Source: Lewinellaceae bacterium
GTDB taxonomy: Bacteria > Bacteroidota > Bacteroidia > Chitinophagales > Saprospiraceae
Assembly: GCA_020636025.1 (NCBI GenBank)
Contig: JACJYQ010000001.1
Span: 186,001-250,000, forward strand
Direction: 5' to 3'
DNA length: 64,000 bases
Part shown: positions 15,078 to 23,608 of the stretch, one piece after another
Layout: the number at the start of each line of letters is the position of its first letter
Position numbering within the stretch: the stretch's first letter is position 1
The notes under the pieces: generated by a model
Told to the model about the DNA's origin: nothing
The model's input: the letters and a program-made list of their open reading frames with translations, nothing else
The model's database searches: none
Position numbers and translations under genes: made by a program

Positions 15078-16223
15078 ATGTATCTGCATATCGTTGCTTT
15101 TGACATTCCTTATCCTGCCAACTATGGTGGTGTCATCGTCATTTACAATCAGATAAAAGCGCTTCATGCACAAGGGGTAAAAGTCATACTCCACTGTTTT
15201 CAGTACGGCGACCGGAAACCTGCACCTGAACTGGCCAATTACTGCCACGAAGTGTATTATTACAAACGAAGTCGTGCGTGGATCTGGCAGTTGAGTTTTT
15301 TGCCATTCATCATGCAGACAAGGTTAAACAGATCGCTGTATAGAAGACTTAAAAAAGACAATCACCCGATCCTGTTTGAAGGTATGCATACGGCGGGGTT
15401 TGTATGGAAAAAACGTCTCCGTGCCAGGCAGAAGCTTGTGCGCATGCACAATATCGAGTGGCAATACTATGAATCCCTTTCGCAAGTAACCCCGGGTACA
15501 GAGCCACTAAAAAAGGCATACTATTTTATTGAAAGTATTCGATTGCAGCGCACCGAGCCATGGGTGGTGCTTCACGCAGATGAAATTATAACGCTATCCA
15601 AAAACGATGCGGCCTACTTCCGAAACCTGAAGGCAAATACGCATTACATTCCTGCTTTCCATCCCAATAAAGTAATAGAAAGTCAGCCTGGGAAAGGCGA
15701 GTATGTGCTATTCCATGGCAAACTCAGCGTTCCGGACAACGAGCGCTCTGCCATCTGGCTGATGGAAGAGGTGTTTGCCGATGATCTGGAAATTCCACTC
15801 TTTATTGCCGGATTGGAACCTACCGAACGCCTGCGGGAAATTGCGAGTCGGTACGATTATGTGACACTGATCGAGAATCCTGATGACAAGGAAATGAACC
15901 GTCTGATCACCCAGGCGCATATAAATTTGCTGGTGTCTACACAAAGCGCCGGGGTGAAACTAAAACTCATCAACGCCTTATACCGGGGGCGCTTTTGCAT
16001 AGTCAATGAAGCCATGGTGAGCGGCTCCGATCTGTCGCAATTGTGTTACGTAAGAAATTCTGCCGCTGCCATCAGACAAGCCGTAGAAGCCTTGATCAAT
16101 GCGCCATTTGAGCAAAAGAAGATTGAGGAACGGCGCGCGCTTCTGGAGACAGCTTATTCCAATGAAGAAAATGCCAAAAAGCTGATTTCGCTGATCAAAT
16201 TTGATCAGGAAAAGGCTGAGTGA
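15078..16223 (+). CDS. Family 4-type glycosyltransferase
   Basis: A 381-residue GT-B-fold glycosyltransferase. The N-terminal donor-independent domain starts PYPANYGGVIVIYNQIKALHAQG, with the glycine loop near residue 15; the C-terminal domain has the strand YVLFHGKLSVPDNE and an acceptor loop near VSTQSAGVKLKLINAL. The classic E(x7)E motif is weak, so specificity cannot be called. It stands outside the large polysaccharide block, ahead of mqnE. Confidence 0.7.
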   Translation: MYLHIVAFDIPYPANYGGVIVIYNQIKALHAQGVKVILHCFQYGDRKPAPELANYCHEVYYYKRSRAWIWQLSFLPFIMQTRLNRSLYRRLKKDNHPILFEGMHTAGFVWKKRLRARQKLVRMHNIEWQYYESLSQVTPGTEPLKKAYYFIESIRLQRTEPWVVLHADEIITLSKNDAAYFRNLKANTHYIPAFHPNKVIESQPGKGEYVLFHGKLSVPDNERSAIWLMEEVFADDLEIPLFIAGLEPTERLREIASRYDYVTLIENPDDKEMNRLITQAHINLLVSTQSAGVKLKLINALYRGRFCIVNEAMVSGSDLSQLCYVRNSAAAIRQAVEALINAPFEQKKIEERRALLETAYSNEENAKKLISLIKFDQEKAE

Positions 16224-16265
16224 ACAAAGGCCTCATTTTGGGGTTTTTGAAACGATAATGTATTT

Positions 16266-16345
16266 CTCAGCACAGATTGCACAGATTTTATTTTGAAGTT
16301 GCCAAAGGCGATTTGTGAAATTCTGTGCAATCTGTGGTGAATAAA
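16266..16345. repeat. CACAGATT array with a perfect 15-bp inverted repeat
   Basis: Begins GCACAGATTGCACAGATTT and ends AATTCTGTGCAATCTGTGG. The words CACAGATTGCACAGA and TCTGTGCAATCTGTG are exact reverse complements, so the stretch can form a hairpin. It lies 20 nt upstream of the mqnE start. Confidence 0.75.
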
Positions 16346-16364
16346 CCTTTTAATACACCAAGGT

Positions 16365-17579
16365 TTGAATCAACGTGTCAATATAGAATCCCTGGAACTA
16401 TTGCTCAACGATAAAGCTTTGAGCAGCGATCACAAAGCCATCATTAAAAAAGTGATCGCCGACGAGCGCCTGACTCCCGAAGAAGGCGTTTTTTTGTTTG
16501 AACAAGGTAGTCTGGCCTATGTCGGCGCTTTGGCCGATTTTATCCGGCGGAGAAAGAATGGCGACAATACTTATTTCAACCGCAATTTTCATATTGAGCC
16601 TACCAACCTTTGTGTGTACGATTGCAAATTCTGTTCCTATTCACGACTGATCAAACAACGCAGCGATCAGGATGCCTGGGAATACACGATGGAGGACATG
16701 ATGAACATCGTGCGCAAATACGATGGACAGGACGTCACCGAGGTACACATTGTAGGAGGCGTATTGCCACAATACGACCTGCCTTTTTACACAGAGCTAT
16801 TTAAAAAGATCAAAGCTCACCGTCCGGAACTGCATGTCAAGGCACTCACACCAGTTGAATACCATTACATCTTCAAAAAGGCGAAAGTGAGCTACGAGGA
16901 AGGCATGCGCCTGATAAAAGAATCTGGTTGCGACAGTTTGCCTGGAGGAGGCGCCGAGATTTTTCACCCGGAAATACGCAAGCAGATATCTGCCGATAAA
17001 TGCAATGCAGAACAGTGGTTGCAAATTCACCAGATATGGCATGAACTGGGCATGCGCTCCAATGCCACCATGTTGTACGGCCACATCGAGAAATGGGAAC
17101 ATCGCATCGACCATCTGGAACAGCTGAGGCAGCTACAGGATAAAACAAAGGGTTTCCAGACTTTTATCCCATTGAAATTCCGCAATCAGGATAACCAAAT
17201 GAGTCACGTAGCGGAAAGTACAACGGTGGAAGATCTCAGGAATTACGCGATCAGCCGCATTTACCTCGATAATTTTGACCACATCAAAACCTACTGGCCC
17301 ATGATTGGGCGTACCACCGCACAAATGGCGCTGGCATTTGGCGTAGACGATCTGGACGGGACCATTGACGATACCACCAAAATATATTCCATGGCCGGTT
17401 CGGAAGAACAAAATCCGGCGCTGAGTACACAACAGCTGGTAGAACTGATCCGCAGGGTAGGGCGACGCCCGATTGAAAGGGACACTTTGTACAATGTAGT
17501 TCAGGATTACAGCGATGTTGAATTTGCCGAGGACAAGGAGTTTAGAGGCTATATTTCACTCCCTGTTGTAAATAATTAA
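16365..17579 (+). CDS. mqnE: MqnE, aminofutalosine synthase
   Basis: Radical SAM enzyme of the futalosine route to menaquinone; it joins the enolpyruvyl chorismate derivative to an adenosine moiety. The 404-residue product has the radical SAM cysteines C83, C87 and C90 (NLCVYDCKFCSYSR) and the SLPGGGAEIF segment typical of MqnE rather than MqnC. The start is a TTG at 16365: an in-frame stop lies 27 nt upstream and the first in-frame ATG falls inside the conserved domain. It is followed after 3 nt by the phosphatase gene, so the two form an operon. Other mqn genes are not in the window. Confidence 0.9.
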   Translation: MNQRVNIESLELLLNDKALSSDHKAIIKKVIADERLTPEEGVFLFEQGSLAYVGALADFIRRRKNGDNTYFNRNFHIEPTNLCVYDCKFCSYSRLIKQRSDQDAWEYTMEDMMNIVRKYDGQDVTEVHIVGGVLPQYDLPFYTELFKKIKAHRPELHVKALTPVEYHYIFKKAKVSYEEGMRLIKESGCDSLPGGGAEIFHPEIRKQISADKCNAEQWLQIHQIWHELGMRSNATMLYGHIEKWEHRIDHLEQLRQLQDKTKGFQTFIPLKFRNQDNQMSHVAESTTVEDLRNYAISRIYLDNFDHIKTYWPMIGRTTAQMALAFGVDDLDGTIDDTTKIYSMAGSEEQNPALSTQQLVELIRRVGRRPIERDTLYNVVQDYSDVEFAEDKEFRGYISLPVVNN

Positions 17580-17582
17580 AAC

Positions 17583-18209
17583 ATGACCGTTTATTTTATT
17601 CGCCACGGAGAAACCGAATTAAACCGATTGCACATTGTCCAGGGAAGTGGCATGGATTCTGACCTGAACAACCTGGGGCAAGCTCAATCAAAAGCTTTTT
17701 TTGATGCTTACCAGCACATTGATTTTGACCTGGTCGTCACATCCCGCCTTAAACGCACTCACCAAACGGTACATCATTTTCTTCAAAGAGATATTCCCTG
17801 GCACCAAACTGCCGATATCAATGAGATTTCCTGGGGAATCTATGAAGGAACAACTTCCAGTCCGGAAAGGAAAATGGCTTTCATGGAACTGCTGCATCAA
17901 TGGAGAATTGGCAACCTGGATGCCGCTTTACCCAAAGGAGAATCGGCAAGAGAATTGGGGGAAAGAGTTATCAGGTTTATAGATTGGCTTAGAGGAAGAG
18001 AAGAGCGCAGAATTCTGGTAGCAACACATGGTCGCACACTTCGCGCGTTGGTCAGCCATTTGAAAGACATCCCCTTGTCAGACATGGATGCCATTAACCA
18101 CCTGAACACAGGCTGCTACGTAGCAAGATTTGAAGGAGATGAAATTCACTTTGAGCTGGAAAATGATGTTTCCCACCTGGAAGCGGCCCGCTTAATAACG
18201 AACCAATGA
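17583..18209 (+). CDS. Histidine phosphatase family protein
   Basis: A 208-residue enzyme of the phosphoglycerate mutase-like histidine phosphatase superfamily. The catalytic RHG motif is at residues 7-9 (IRHGETELN), and the second catalytic His lies in ATHGRTLR near residue 147. An acidic proton donor near residue 85 (ISWGIYEG) fits the family. Substrate unknown; co-transcription with mqnE is likely but gives no clear functional link. The last codons and the TGA stop are already part of the AATG-word array that follows. Confidence 0.85.
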   Translation: MTVYFIRHGETELNRLHIVQGSGMDSDLNNLGQAQSKAFFDAYQHIDFDLVVTSRLKRTHQTVHHFLQRDIPWHQTADINEISWGIYEGTTSSPERKMAFMELLHQWRIGNLDAALPKGESARELGERVIRFIDWLRGREERRILVATHGRTLRALVSHLKDIPLSDMDAINHLNTGCYVARFEGDEIHFELENDVSHLEAARLITNQ

Positions 18210-18366
18210 ACAATGAACAATGCGCAATGTATCAATGCGAAATGTTACAATGCGTAATGCGCAATGTTTTCGCAATAAAGTGGTTTCGTGGCATGTGGTG
18301 TTGAAAAAAAAACATCACACGCGGCGGTAAATTGCGCATTGTTACATTGTTACATTGCGCATTGTT
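18204..18366. repeat. AATG-word array, family 2 copy U
   Basis: Left arm: consecutive 7-8-nt words CAATGAA, CAATGCG, CAATGTAT, AATGTTA, TAATGCG. Right arm (18331-18364): the reverse complement of the same kind of words. Between them lies a GC-rich hairpin near 18291-18322 (GTGGTGTT ... AACATCAC). The array starts in the stop codon of the histidine phosphatase gene. A sister copy lies at 20441-20633, on the other side of the VWA/HYR gene. Confidence 0.8.
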
Positions 18367-18445
18367 TATATGTGTTGTTCACACCTGCCAGGGTATTTGC
18401 ATAAAGGGATACCAATCATTCCTTTAATTACTCAAATATCCGACC

Positions 18446-20443
18446 ATGAAAAAAGCAATCTTTTCGATTCTACCGGGCAAGTTTAGTTTGCTCCTTGCAC
18501 TTTTCACCTTTATTACTTTTCAGGCATTACAGGCGCAATGTCCGGTTGACCCGGCTCCTCAGCAGCCATGTCCACCTGTGACCGACTGTCGATCTGAAAA
18601 TCCTGAATTTCCGGGGTGCCAACCTCCTAACAACTTGTTGAATGTATTGCTGGTGTTGGACGAATCCAGTTCAATTGCCTCTTTCCATGCTGAACCAGAT
18701 GTGGAAGCAGCTGTGCTAGATTTTGCGAATACGCTTCATTCAAATTTCACCACGGCGAACCGGGTGAAACTGCGCATCATTGAGTTTTCTGACAATGCCA
18801 ATGACGCCGTACCGCTTACCGATGTATCAGCAGCAAATTTTGTCTCGAATATCTCAAACTACCTGACTGCTGATGGTACCGCCAGCGCCAACTACGATCC
18901 TGATAATGGGAATCTGACCAATTTCGAGGCTGCACTGAACAAGGCAGCCTCAATTCCGGACATTGATATCATCTTCTTTTTTACAGACGGTATCCCGACA
19001 AAAGGCAATACAAGCAGAACGACTCTGATCGCTAAAGCCAATGCCATTAAATGTGCCGGCACCTACATTTTTGCCATTGGCGTGGGCTCTGGCGCCAATG
19101 AAACCAGAATTCAGGATCTTTCTCACACAGACAAGCTTGGACCAGGTTCGCCAAACCTGATTAGTGGAGCTGACTATTCTTTGGAATCCTTCTCCAGTTT
19201 TGGTGATCTTCTGACTGAACTGGCCAATTCGCTTATTGATAAAACACCCCCAACAGTTCAATGTCCGGATCCAATCAAACTATCCAATAAACCGGGAGAG
19301 TGCGGCAATACTGTAACCTTTACTCCAAATGTTAATGACAATTGTCCCGGAGTTACGGCTTCCTGTACTCCTGCGTCCGGTGAGTTTTTTCCGGTGGGGG
19401 TAACAACCGTAACCTGTAAGGCTACTGACAAGGTAGGATTAACAGCTACCTGCACCTTTACCATACGCATTCTGGACCTCGAGGCGCCCAATATTGTTTG
19501 TCCACCAGCCAAAACGATCAGTTGTGAAGACTCTACTGATCCTTCCAATACGGGCAATCCTGTTGCGCTCGACAATTGTGGTATTTCCAGCGTTGATCAT
19601 TCAGATGTGCGGGTGGATGGCTCTTGCGTAAACGATTTTACCATAAATCGCACCTGGGTCGCCATTGATGATCATCACAATGCCAAAACCTGCCTCCAAT
19701 CCATCAAGGTGGAGGATAAAAAGCCACCGGTAATCAACTGTCCGGCTGCAATTACCGTAACATGTGATACATCCGTATTGAAGACGGGAGTGGCAACGGC
19801 AACAGATAATTGTTTGCCCCGACCGACTTTAAGCCACAGCGATGCACATGTTTCCGGTGATTGCGAATGGCTTTGTGAAATCGATCGCACCTGGGTCGCA
19901 AAAGATGCCTGTGATAACACAAGCAAATGTGTTCAGCGCATCACAAAAGACGTAACGCCACTAATCGAGCAGGCCCTGAATGGCAACCCGCTTGTTTTGG
20001 GACAAGCAGGCGCCACTGTTACCCTGACGAAAGATCACGCGGATTGTGTAGTCAAGTGGTTCCCTTACAACGAAGTGCTGGCTCCCAAAGCCCTACCGTT
20101 TGACGATGCTGTGGCCGGCGCCGATTGCAAACTAATGTCCAATCCACTTGATGGAGCAGGTCATATAGATAATCCATGGCTGGGTATTACCATGAAGCTA
20201 AGTTTGCTGGTTCGCTTGAATCCATCCCTTGGGACCCGCAAACTCAGCACATTCCCTTGTGATATGCACTTTATTATCAGACAAGGCATGAAACCAAATG
20301 CGGATGTGAACGAATTACTTCGCGTTACCAATTTGGCACTAGGAAATGTAAACGTGAACTGGAACGTCCCTGCTCATGCCAAACTGGTATATGAATACCT
20401 TAAATGTATTGTGGGGGATAAAACAGTTTGCGATCCAAATTAA
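18446..20443 (+). CDS. Secreted VWA and HYR domain protein
   Basis: A 665-residue secreted protein. Signal peptide to about residue 31 (ALQAQ); a Cys/Pro-rich stretch; a von Willebrand A domain at ~65-270 with a MIDAS motif (LDESSSI) and the FTDGIPTKG strand; an HYR domain at ~275-350 (PTVQCPDPIKL ... CTFTI); then two more Cys-rich HYR-like repeats to ~505 (each with DNC and RTWVA). The last ~150 residues match nothing I recognise and contain several Cys. There is no T9SS sorting tail, unusual for a protein of this type in this phylum. It is the only gene between the two family 2 arrays. Confidence 0.8.
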   Translation: MKKAIFSILPGKFSLLLALFTFITFQALQAQCPVDPAPQQPCPPVTDCRSENPEFPGCQPPNNLLNVLLVLDESSSIASFHAEPDVEAAVLDFANTLHSNFTTANRVKLRIIEFSDNANDAVPLTDVSAANFVSNISNYLTADGTASANYDPDNGNLTNFEAALNKAASIPDIDIIFFFTDGIPTKGNTSRTTLIAKANAIKCAGTYIFAIGVGSGANETRIQDLSHTDKLGPGSPNLISGADYSLESFSSFGDLLTELANSLIDKTPPTVQCPDPIKLSNKPGECGNTVTFTPNVNDNCPGVTASCTPASGEFFPVGVTTVTCKATDKVGLTATCTFTIRILDLEAPNIVCPPAKTISCEDSTDPSNTGNPVALDNCGISSVDHSDVRVDGSCVNDFTINRTWVAIDDHHNAKTCLQSIKVEDKKPPVINCPAAITVTCDTSVLKTGVATATDNCLPRPTLSHSDAHVSGDCEWLCEIDRTWVAKDACDNTSKCVQRITKDVTPLIEQALNGNPLVLGQAGATVTLTKDHADCVVKWFPYNEVLAPKALPFDDAVAGADCKLMSNPLDGAGHIDNPWLGITMKLSLLVRLNPSLGTRKLSTFPCDMHFIIRQGMKPNADVNELLRVTNLALGNVNVNWNVPAHAKLVYEYLKCIVGDKTVCDPN

Positions 20444-20633
20444 ATGAATCAATGTATCAATGTATCAATGCGCAATGTACCAATGTATCAATGCGTAATT
20501 TATTGCTATGCTGTCGCGTAGTGTTTACGCCGTGTTTCAGGTTGCGTGTGGTGTTGAAAAAACACCACACGCGGCGAACCACCTATTAAATTATTCCGCA
20601 TTGCGCATTGATACATTACGCATTGATACATTA
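20441..20633. repeat. AATG-word array, family 2 copy D
   Basis: Left arm words AATGAAT, CAATGTAT, CAATGCG, CAATGTAC, TAATTTA; right arm is their reverse complement. Exact pairs: 20459-20477 with 20599-20617 (19 bp) and 20482-20499 with 20615-20632 (18 bp). The centre is a perfect 12-bp hairpin (GCGTGTGGTGTT 20544-20555 with 20561-20572). The array begins in the stop of the VWA/HYR gene and ends in the stop of gmd. Confidence 0.85.
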
Positions 20634-21737
20634 TTCATACTGGTTTCTAATATCAAAGCCTCCGGTTTTCAGGTATTCTTCTCGCTGGAAAAGCTTGAGA
20701 TCAGAATTTACCATTTCACCCACCAGTTCCTCGAGTGGGCATTTGGCTGTCCAGCCGAGTTTTGATTTTGCTTTGCTGGCATCTCCAACCAATAGATCTA
20801 CTTCTGCAGGTCTGAAATAGCGTGGATCAACGGCGATGACCTCCTGACCAGGTTTTAAATTTGGGTTACTGCTGGTTGCGATGAAGCCTTTTTCATTTAC
20901 GCCCACGCCAGTGAACTCGAGGGTTGCGCCCAGGGCCTGGAACGCCATGCGGCAAAAGTCGCGTACAGAGGTGGTGGTACCGGTGGCGATCACAAAGTCT
21001 TCAGGTGTTTCCTGTTGCATCATGAGCCACATCGCTTCCACGTAATCTTTGGCGTGCCCCCAGTCGCGTTTTGCATCTAGGTTGCCCAGCCACAATTTAT
21101 CTTGCAGATTCAGAGAGATTTTGGCTGCGGCGCGTGTGATTTTTCTGGTGACAAATGTTTCCCCTCGGATAGGACTTTCGTGGTTGAACAAAATGCCGTT
21201 GCAGGCATACATGTTGTATGATTCCCGATAATTTACCACGATCCAATAAGCGTATAGCTTGGCCACGCCATAGGGCGAACGCGGATAAAAGGGCGTTTTT
21301 TCTGTTTGCGGTGTTTCCTGTACCAGCCCGTACAACTCCGAGGTAGAAGCCTGATAGAATTTTGTTTTTTGCGTTAATCCAAGCAGGCGAATGGCTTCAA
21401 GAATACGCAGTGCTCCAATTGCATCGGCGTTTGCGGTGTACTCAGGCGTTTCGAAACTTACCTGTACATGGCTTTGGGCGCCCAGGTTGTAAACCTCATC
21501 AGGTTGCACTTCCTGGATGATGCGGACCAGGTTGCCTGAGTCGGTCAGGTCGCCGTAGTGCAGCACAAATTTGCGTCCATCCACATGTGGGTCCTGATAC
21601 AAATGGTCAATTCGCTCTGTATTGAAGAGGGAAGAGCGGCGCTTTATGCCGTGCACCTCATATCCTTTTTTTAATAAAAATTCTGCCAGGTAGGCGCCGT
21701 CCTGGCCGGTAATGCCTGTGATTAGGGCTTTTTTCAT
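20631..21737 (-). CDS. gmd: GDP-mannose 4,6-dehydratase
   Basis: Extended short-chain dehydrogenase converting GDP-mannose to GDP-4-keto-6-deoxymannose, precursor of fucose, rhamnose and related sugars. The 368-residue product has the NAD(P)-binding GITGQDGAYLAE (residues 7-18), STSELYG, and the YxxxK active site in SPYGVAKLYAYW. It is the last gene of the polysaccharide block, 39 bases after wecB. No downstream GDP-fucose synthase or RMD reductase is in the window. The stop codon is shared with the family 2 repeat array. Confidence 0.95.
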   Translation of the reverse strand: MKKALITGITGQDGAYLAEFLLKKGYEVHGIKRRSSLFNTERIDHLYQDPHVDGRKFVLHYGDLTDSGNLVRIIQEVQPDEVYNLGAQSHVQVSFETPEYTANADAIGALRILEAIRLLGLTQKTKFYQASTSELYGLVQETPQTEKTPFYPRSPYGVAKLYAYWIVVNYRESYNMYACNGILFNHESPIRGETFVTRKITRAAAKISLNLQDKLWLGNLDAKRDWGHAKDYVEAMWLMMQQETPEDFVIATGTTTSVRDFCRMAFQALGATLEFTGVGVNEKGFIATSSNPNLKPGQEVIAVDPRYFRPAEVDLLVGDASKAKSKLGWTAKCPLEELVGEMVNSDLKLFQREEYLKTGGFDIRNQYE

Positions 21738-21776
21738 ATCTTGTTAAAACGTTGCAAATCAGGTTTTGGGTGGTCG

Positions 21777-22877
21777 TTATTGGGAAAGTTTTTTGTGAAG
21801 TATGGCTACGATACGATCGGCAGCCTTTCCGTCCCAAAGTTCCGGAATTTTACTGTTTTTCCATTTCCCCTGGAGAATGGCAACAATTTTTTGACAGGCA
21901 AGTTCAGGGTTTAAATCCGGAATCAGTTCATTACTGCCCGACTCAATGGTGACCGGCCGCTCCGTATTTTCTCTGAATGTCAGACACGGAACATTTAAAT
22001 AAGTGCTTTCCTCTTGAATACCGCCAGAATCGGTTAAGACAGCCGAGGCATTCATCACCAGATTCTGAAACTCGAGATAACCCTGAGGTTCCAGTAAGTT
22101 TACTTGCTTTAAACCGGAAAGCTTTTCCTGCAAACCAAACTCCTGTAGTTTAGATCGAGTGCGCGGGTGTAATGGAAAAACCACCCGAACTTTATCAGAA
22201 ATCAGCTCTACCATATCCAGAATTTTCTCAAGTCCTTCCCGATTGTCCACATTGGAGGGTCTGTGCATGGTCATCAATACATAGTTTTTGGGTGATAGAC
22301 CAAGGCTTTTAAGAATGTCCAATTGCTCCGCTTTTTTGATAAAGTGTACCAGAGAATCGATCATGCAATTTCCGGTAAAAAATACTTTTTCATTTGGAAT
22401 GCCTTCTTTCTCCAGGTTTATCAAAGCAGCTTTTTCCGTAACAAACAGATAATCTGAAACAGAATCCGTCAGGATGCGATTCAGTTCTTCGGGCATGGCC
22501 CTGTCACCACTCCTCAGGCCTGCTTCCACATGCGCCAGTCTGATGCCTGATTTTACAGCTACCAGCGCCCCTGCCAGTGTTGAATTGACGTCGCCAACTA
22601 CGAGAATCAAATCGGGTTTTTCTTTTTGAACGACTTCTTCCAGGGCTAACATAATGGAAGCAGTTTGCTTTGTGTGACTTCCGCCGTTGACGCCAAGAAA
22701 ATAATCGGGTTTGGGGAGTGATAACTGTTCAAAAAACACTTCGCTCATCTGCCGGTCGTAATGCTGTCCGGTATGCACCAGTATGGATTGTATATCCGGG
22801 TAATGGCTCATGGCTCTGTGCAAGGGAGCCAGTTTCATAAAGTTTGGCCGGGTTCCCATGACGGATAGTATTTTCAT
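21777..22877 (-). CDS. wecB: Non-hydrolysing UDP-HexNAc 2-epimerase (WecB/WbpI type)
   Basis: Interconverts UDP-GlcNAc and UDP-ManNAc, or epimerises a modified UDP-sugar. The 366-residue product carries VMGTRPNFMKLAPL at the N-terminus, HVEAGLRSGDRAMPEE in the middle and TDSGGIQEES near the substrate site. Because the block also encodes a WlbB/C/A set, this enzyme could act as WbpI on the diacetamido uronic acid; sequence alone does not decide. Its start overlaps the CpsB-type gene by 4 bases (ATGA). Confidence 0.88.
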   Translation of the reverse strand: MKILSVMGTRPNFMKLAPLHRAMSHYPDIQSILVHTGQHYDRQMSEVFFEQLSLPKPDYFLGVNGGSHTKQTASIMLALEEVVQKEKPDLILVVGDVNSTLAGALVAVKSGIRLAHVEAGLRSGDRAMPEELNRILTDSVSDYLFVTEKAALINLEKEGIPNEKVFFTGNCMIDSLVHFIKKAEQLDILKSLGLSPKNYVLMTMHRPSNVDNREGLEKILDMVELISDKVRVVFPLHPRTRSKLQEFGLQEKLSGLKQVNLLEPQGYLEFQNLVMNASAVLTDSGGIQEESTYLNVPCLTFRENTERPVTIESGSNELIPDLNPELACQKIVAILQGKWKNSKIPELWDGKAADRIVAILHKKLSQ

Positions 22878-23608
22878 GGGAGGAGCGTATTGTTTTTTAA
22901 TTTCACTTGCAAAGCATTAGCCAGGTATTTATCAGAAATGGCTTTCTGTAAGGCGTTGACATGCTCATTATGGTGCAGGTCGCTGCCTAAAAAGTCGATG
23001 AGTTGATTTTTTAGCAACAGTCGGGCGGTTTGTTGTGCTTCTTTCCTGTGATAACCGGTAAATGAGAGTATGTTGACCTGCAACTCACATCCGAGTTGTT
23101 TTAGCTTTTCTAAATCTCCTATGGTTTTCACATATGGATACCGTTCCGGATGGGCCAAAACCGGTTGGTATCCTTTCATCTGCATGTCAAAGAACACTTT
23201 ATGAAAATTTGGGTAGGGTTGAAAGAACGACATTTCAACCAATACCCGCTTGCCATCCAGGCTTAACAATGGCTCTCTCATTAAAAGCTGCTCAAAATTT
23301 TCATCTATGTAGTATTCCGCAGCAGCTTCAAACTGAGGAACAGTTGATTCCTCCTTTTCCAGAGCGTTGCGTACTTCATCCCGCTTTTTCAGAATGATAT
23401 CACGGGTGTTTGGATAAATTTCTGCTCGTATGTGCGGGGTAGTGATGATCTTTTGATATCCGAGATGTTGCAGCGCCCGAATGAGGGTTAAGGAAATTGC
23501 CAGATCAGGAGCCCCGTCGTCAATTCCAGGGAGCAGGTGCGAATGCATGTCTGTTCCGAGATTCGAAAAATCAAAGGGCATTTGCTTGCTTCCAAAAAGC
23601 TTAAACAT
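22874..23608 (-). CDS. CpsB/CapC-type PHP tyrosine-protein phosphatase
   Basis: A metal-dependent phosphatase of the PHP fold, predicted to dephosphorylate the tyrosine autokinase of the block. The 244-residue product shows DMHSHLLPGIDDGAPD at about residues 19-34, TPHIRAEIYPN near 60, AHPERYPY near 155 and GSDLHH near 212, all metal-site motifs. It overlaps the sugar transferase gene by 8 bases and wecB by 4. This phosphatase class is best studied in Gram-positive capsule loci. Confidence 0.88.
   Translation of the reverse strand: MFKLFGSKQMPFDFSNLGTDMHSHLLPGIDDGAPDLAISLTLIRALQHLGYQKIITTPHIRAEIYPNTRDIILKKRDEVRNALEKEESTVPQFEAAAEYYIDENFEQLLMREPLLSLDGKRVLVEMSFFQPYPNFHKVFFDMQMKGYQPVLAHPERYPYVKTIGDLEKLKQLGCELQVNILSFTGYHRKEAQQTARLLLKNQLIDFLGSDLHHNEHVNALQKAISDKYLANALQVKLKNNTLLP

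Noticed and set aside
18204..20633. CRISPR array as an explanation for the AATG arrays
   Set aside because: The repeated units are 7-8 nt with no spacers, and no cas genes are present.
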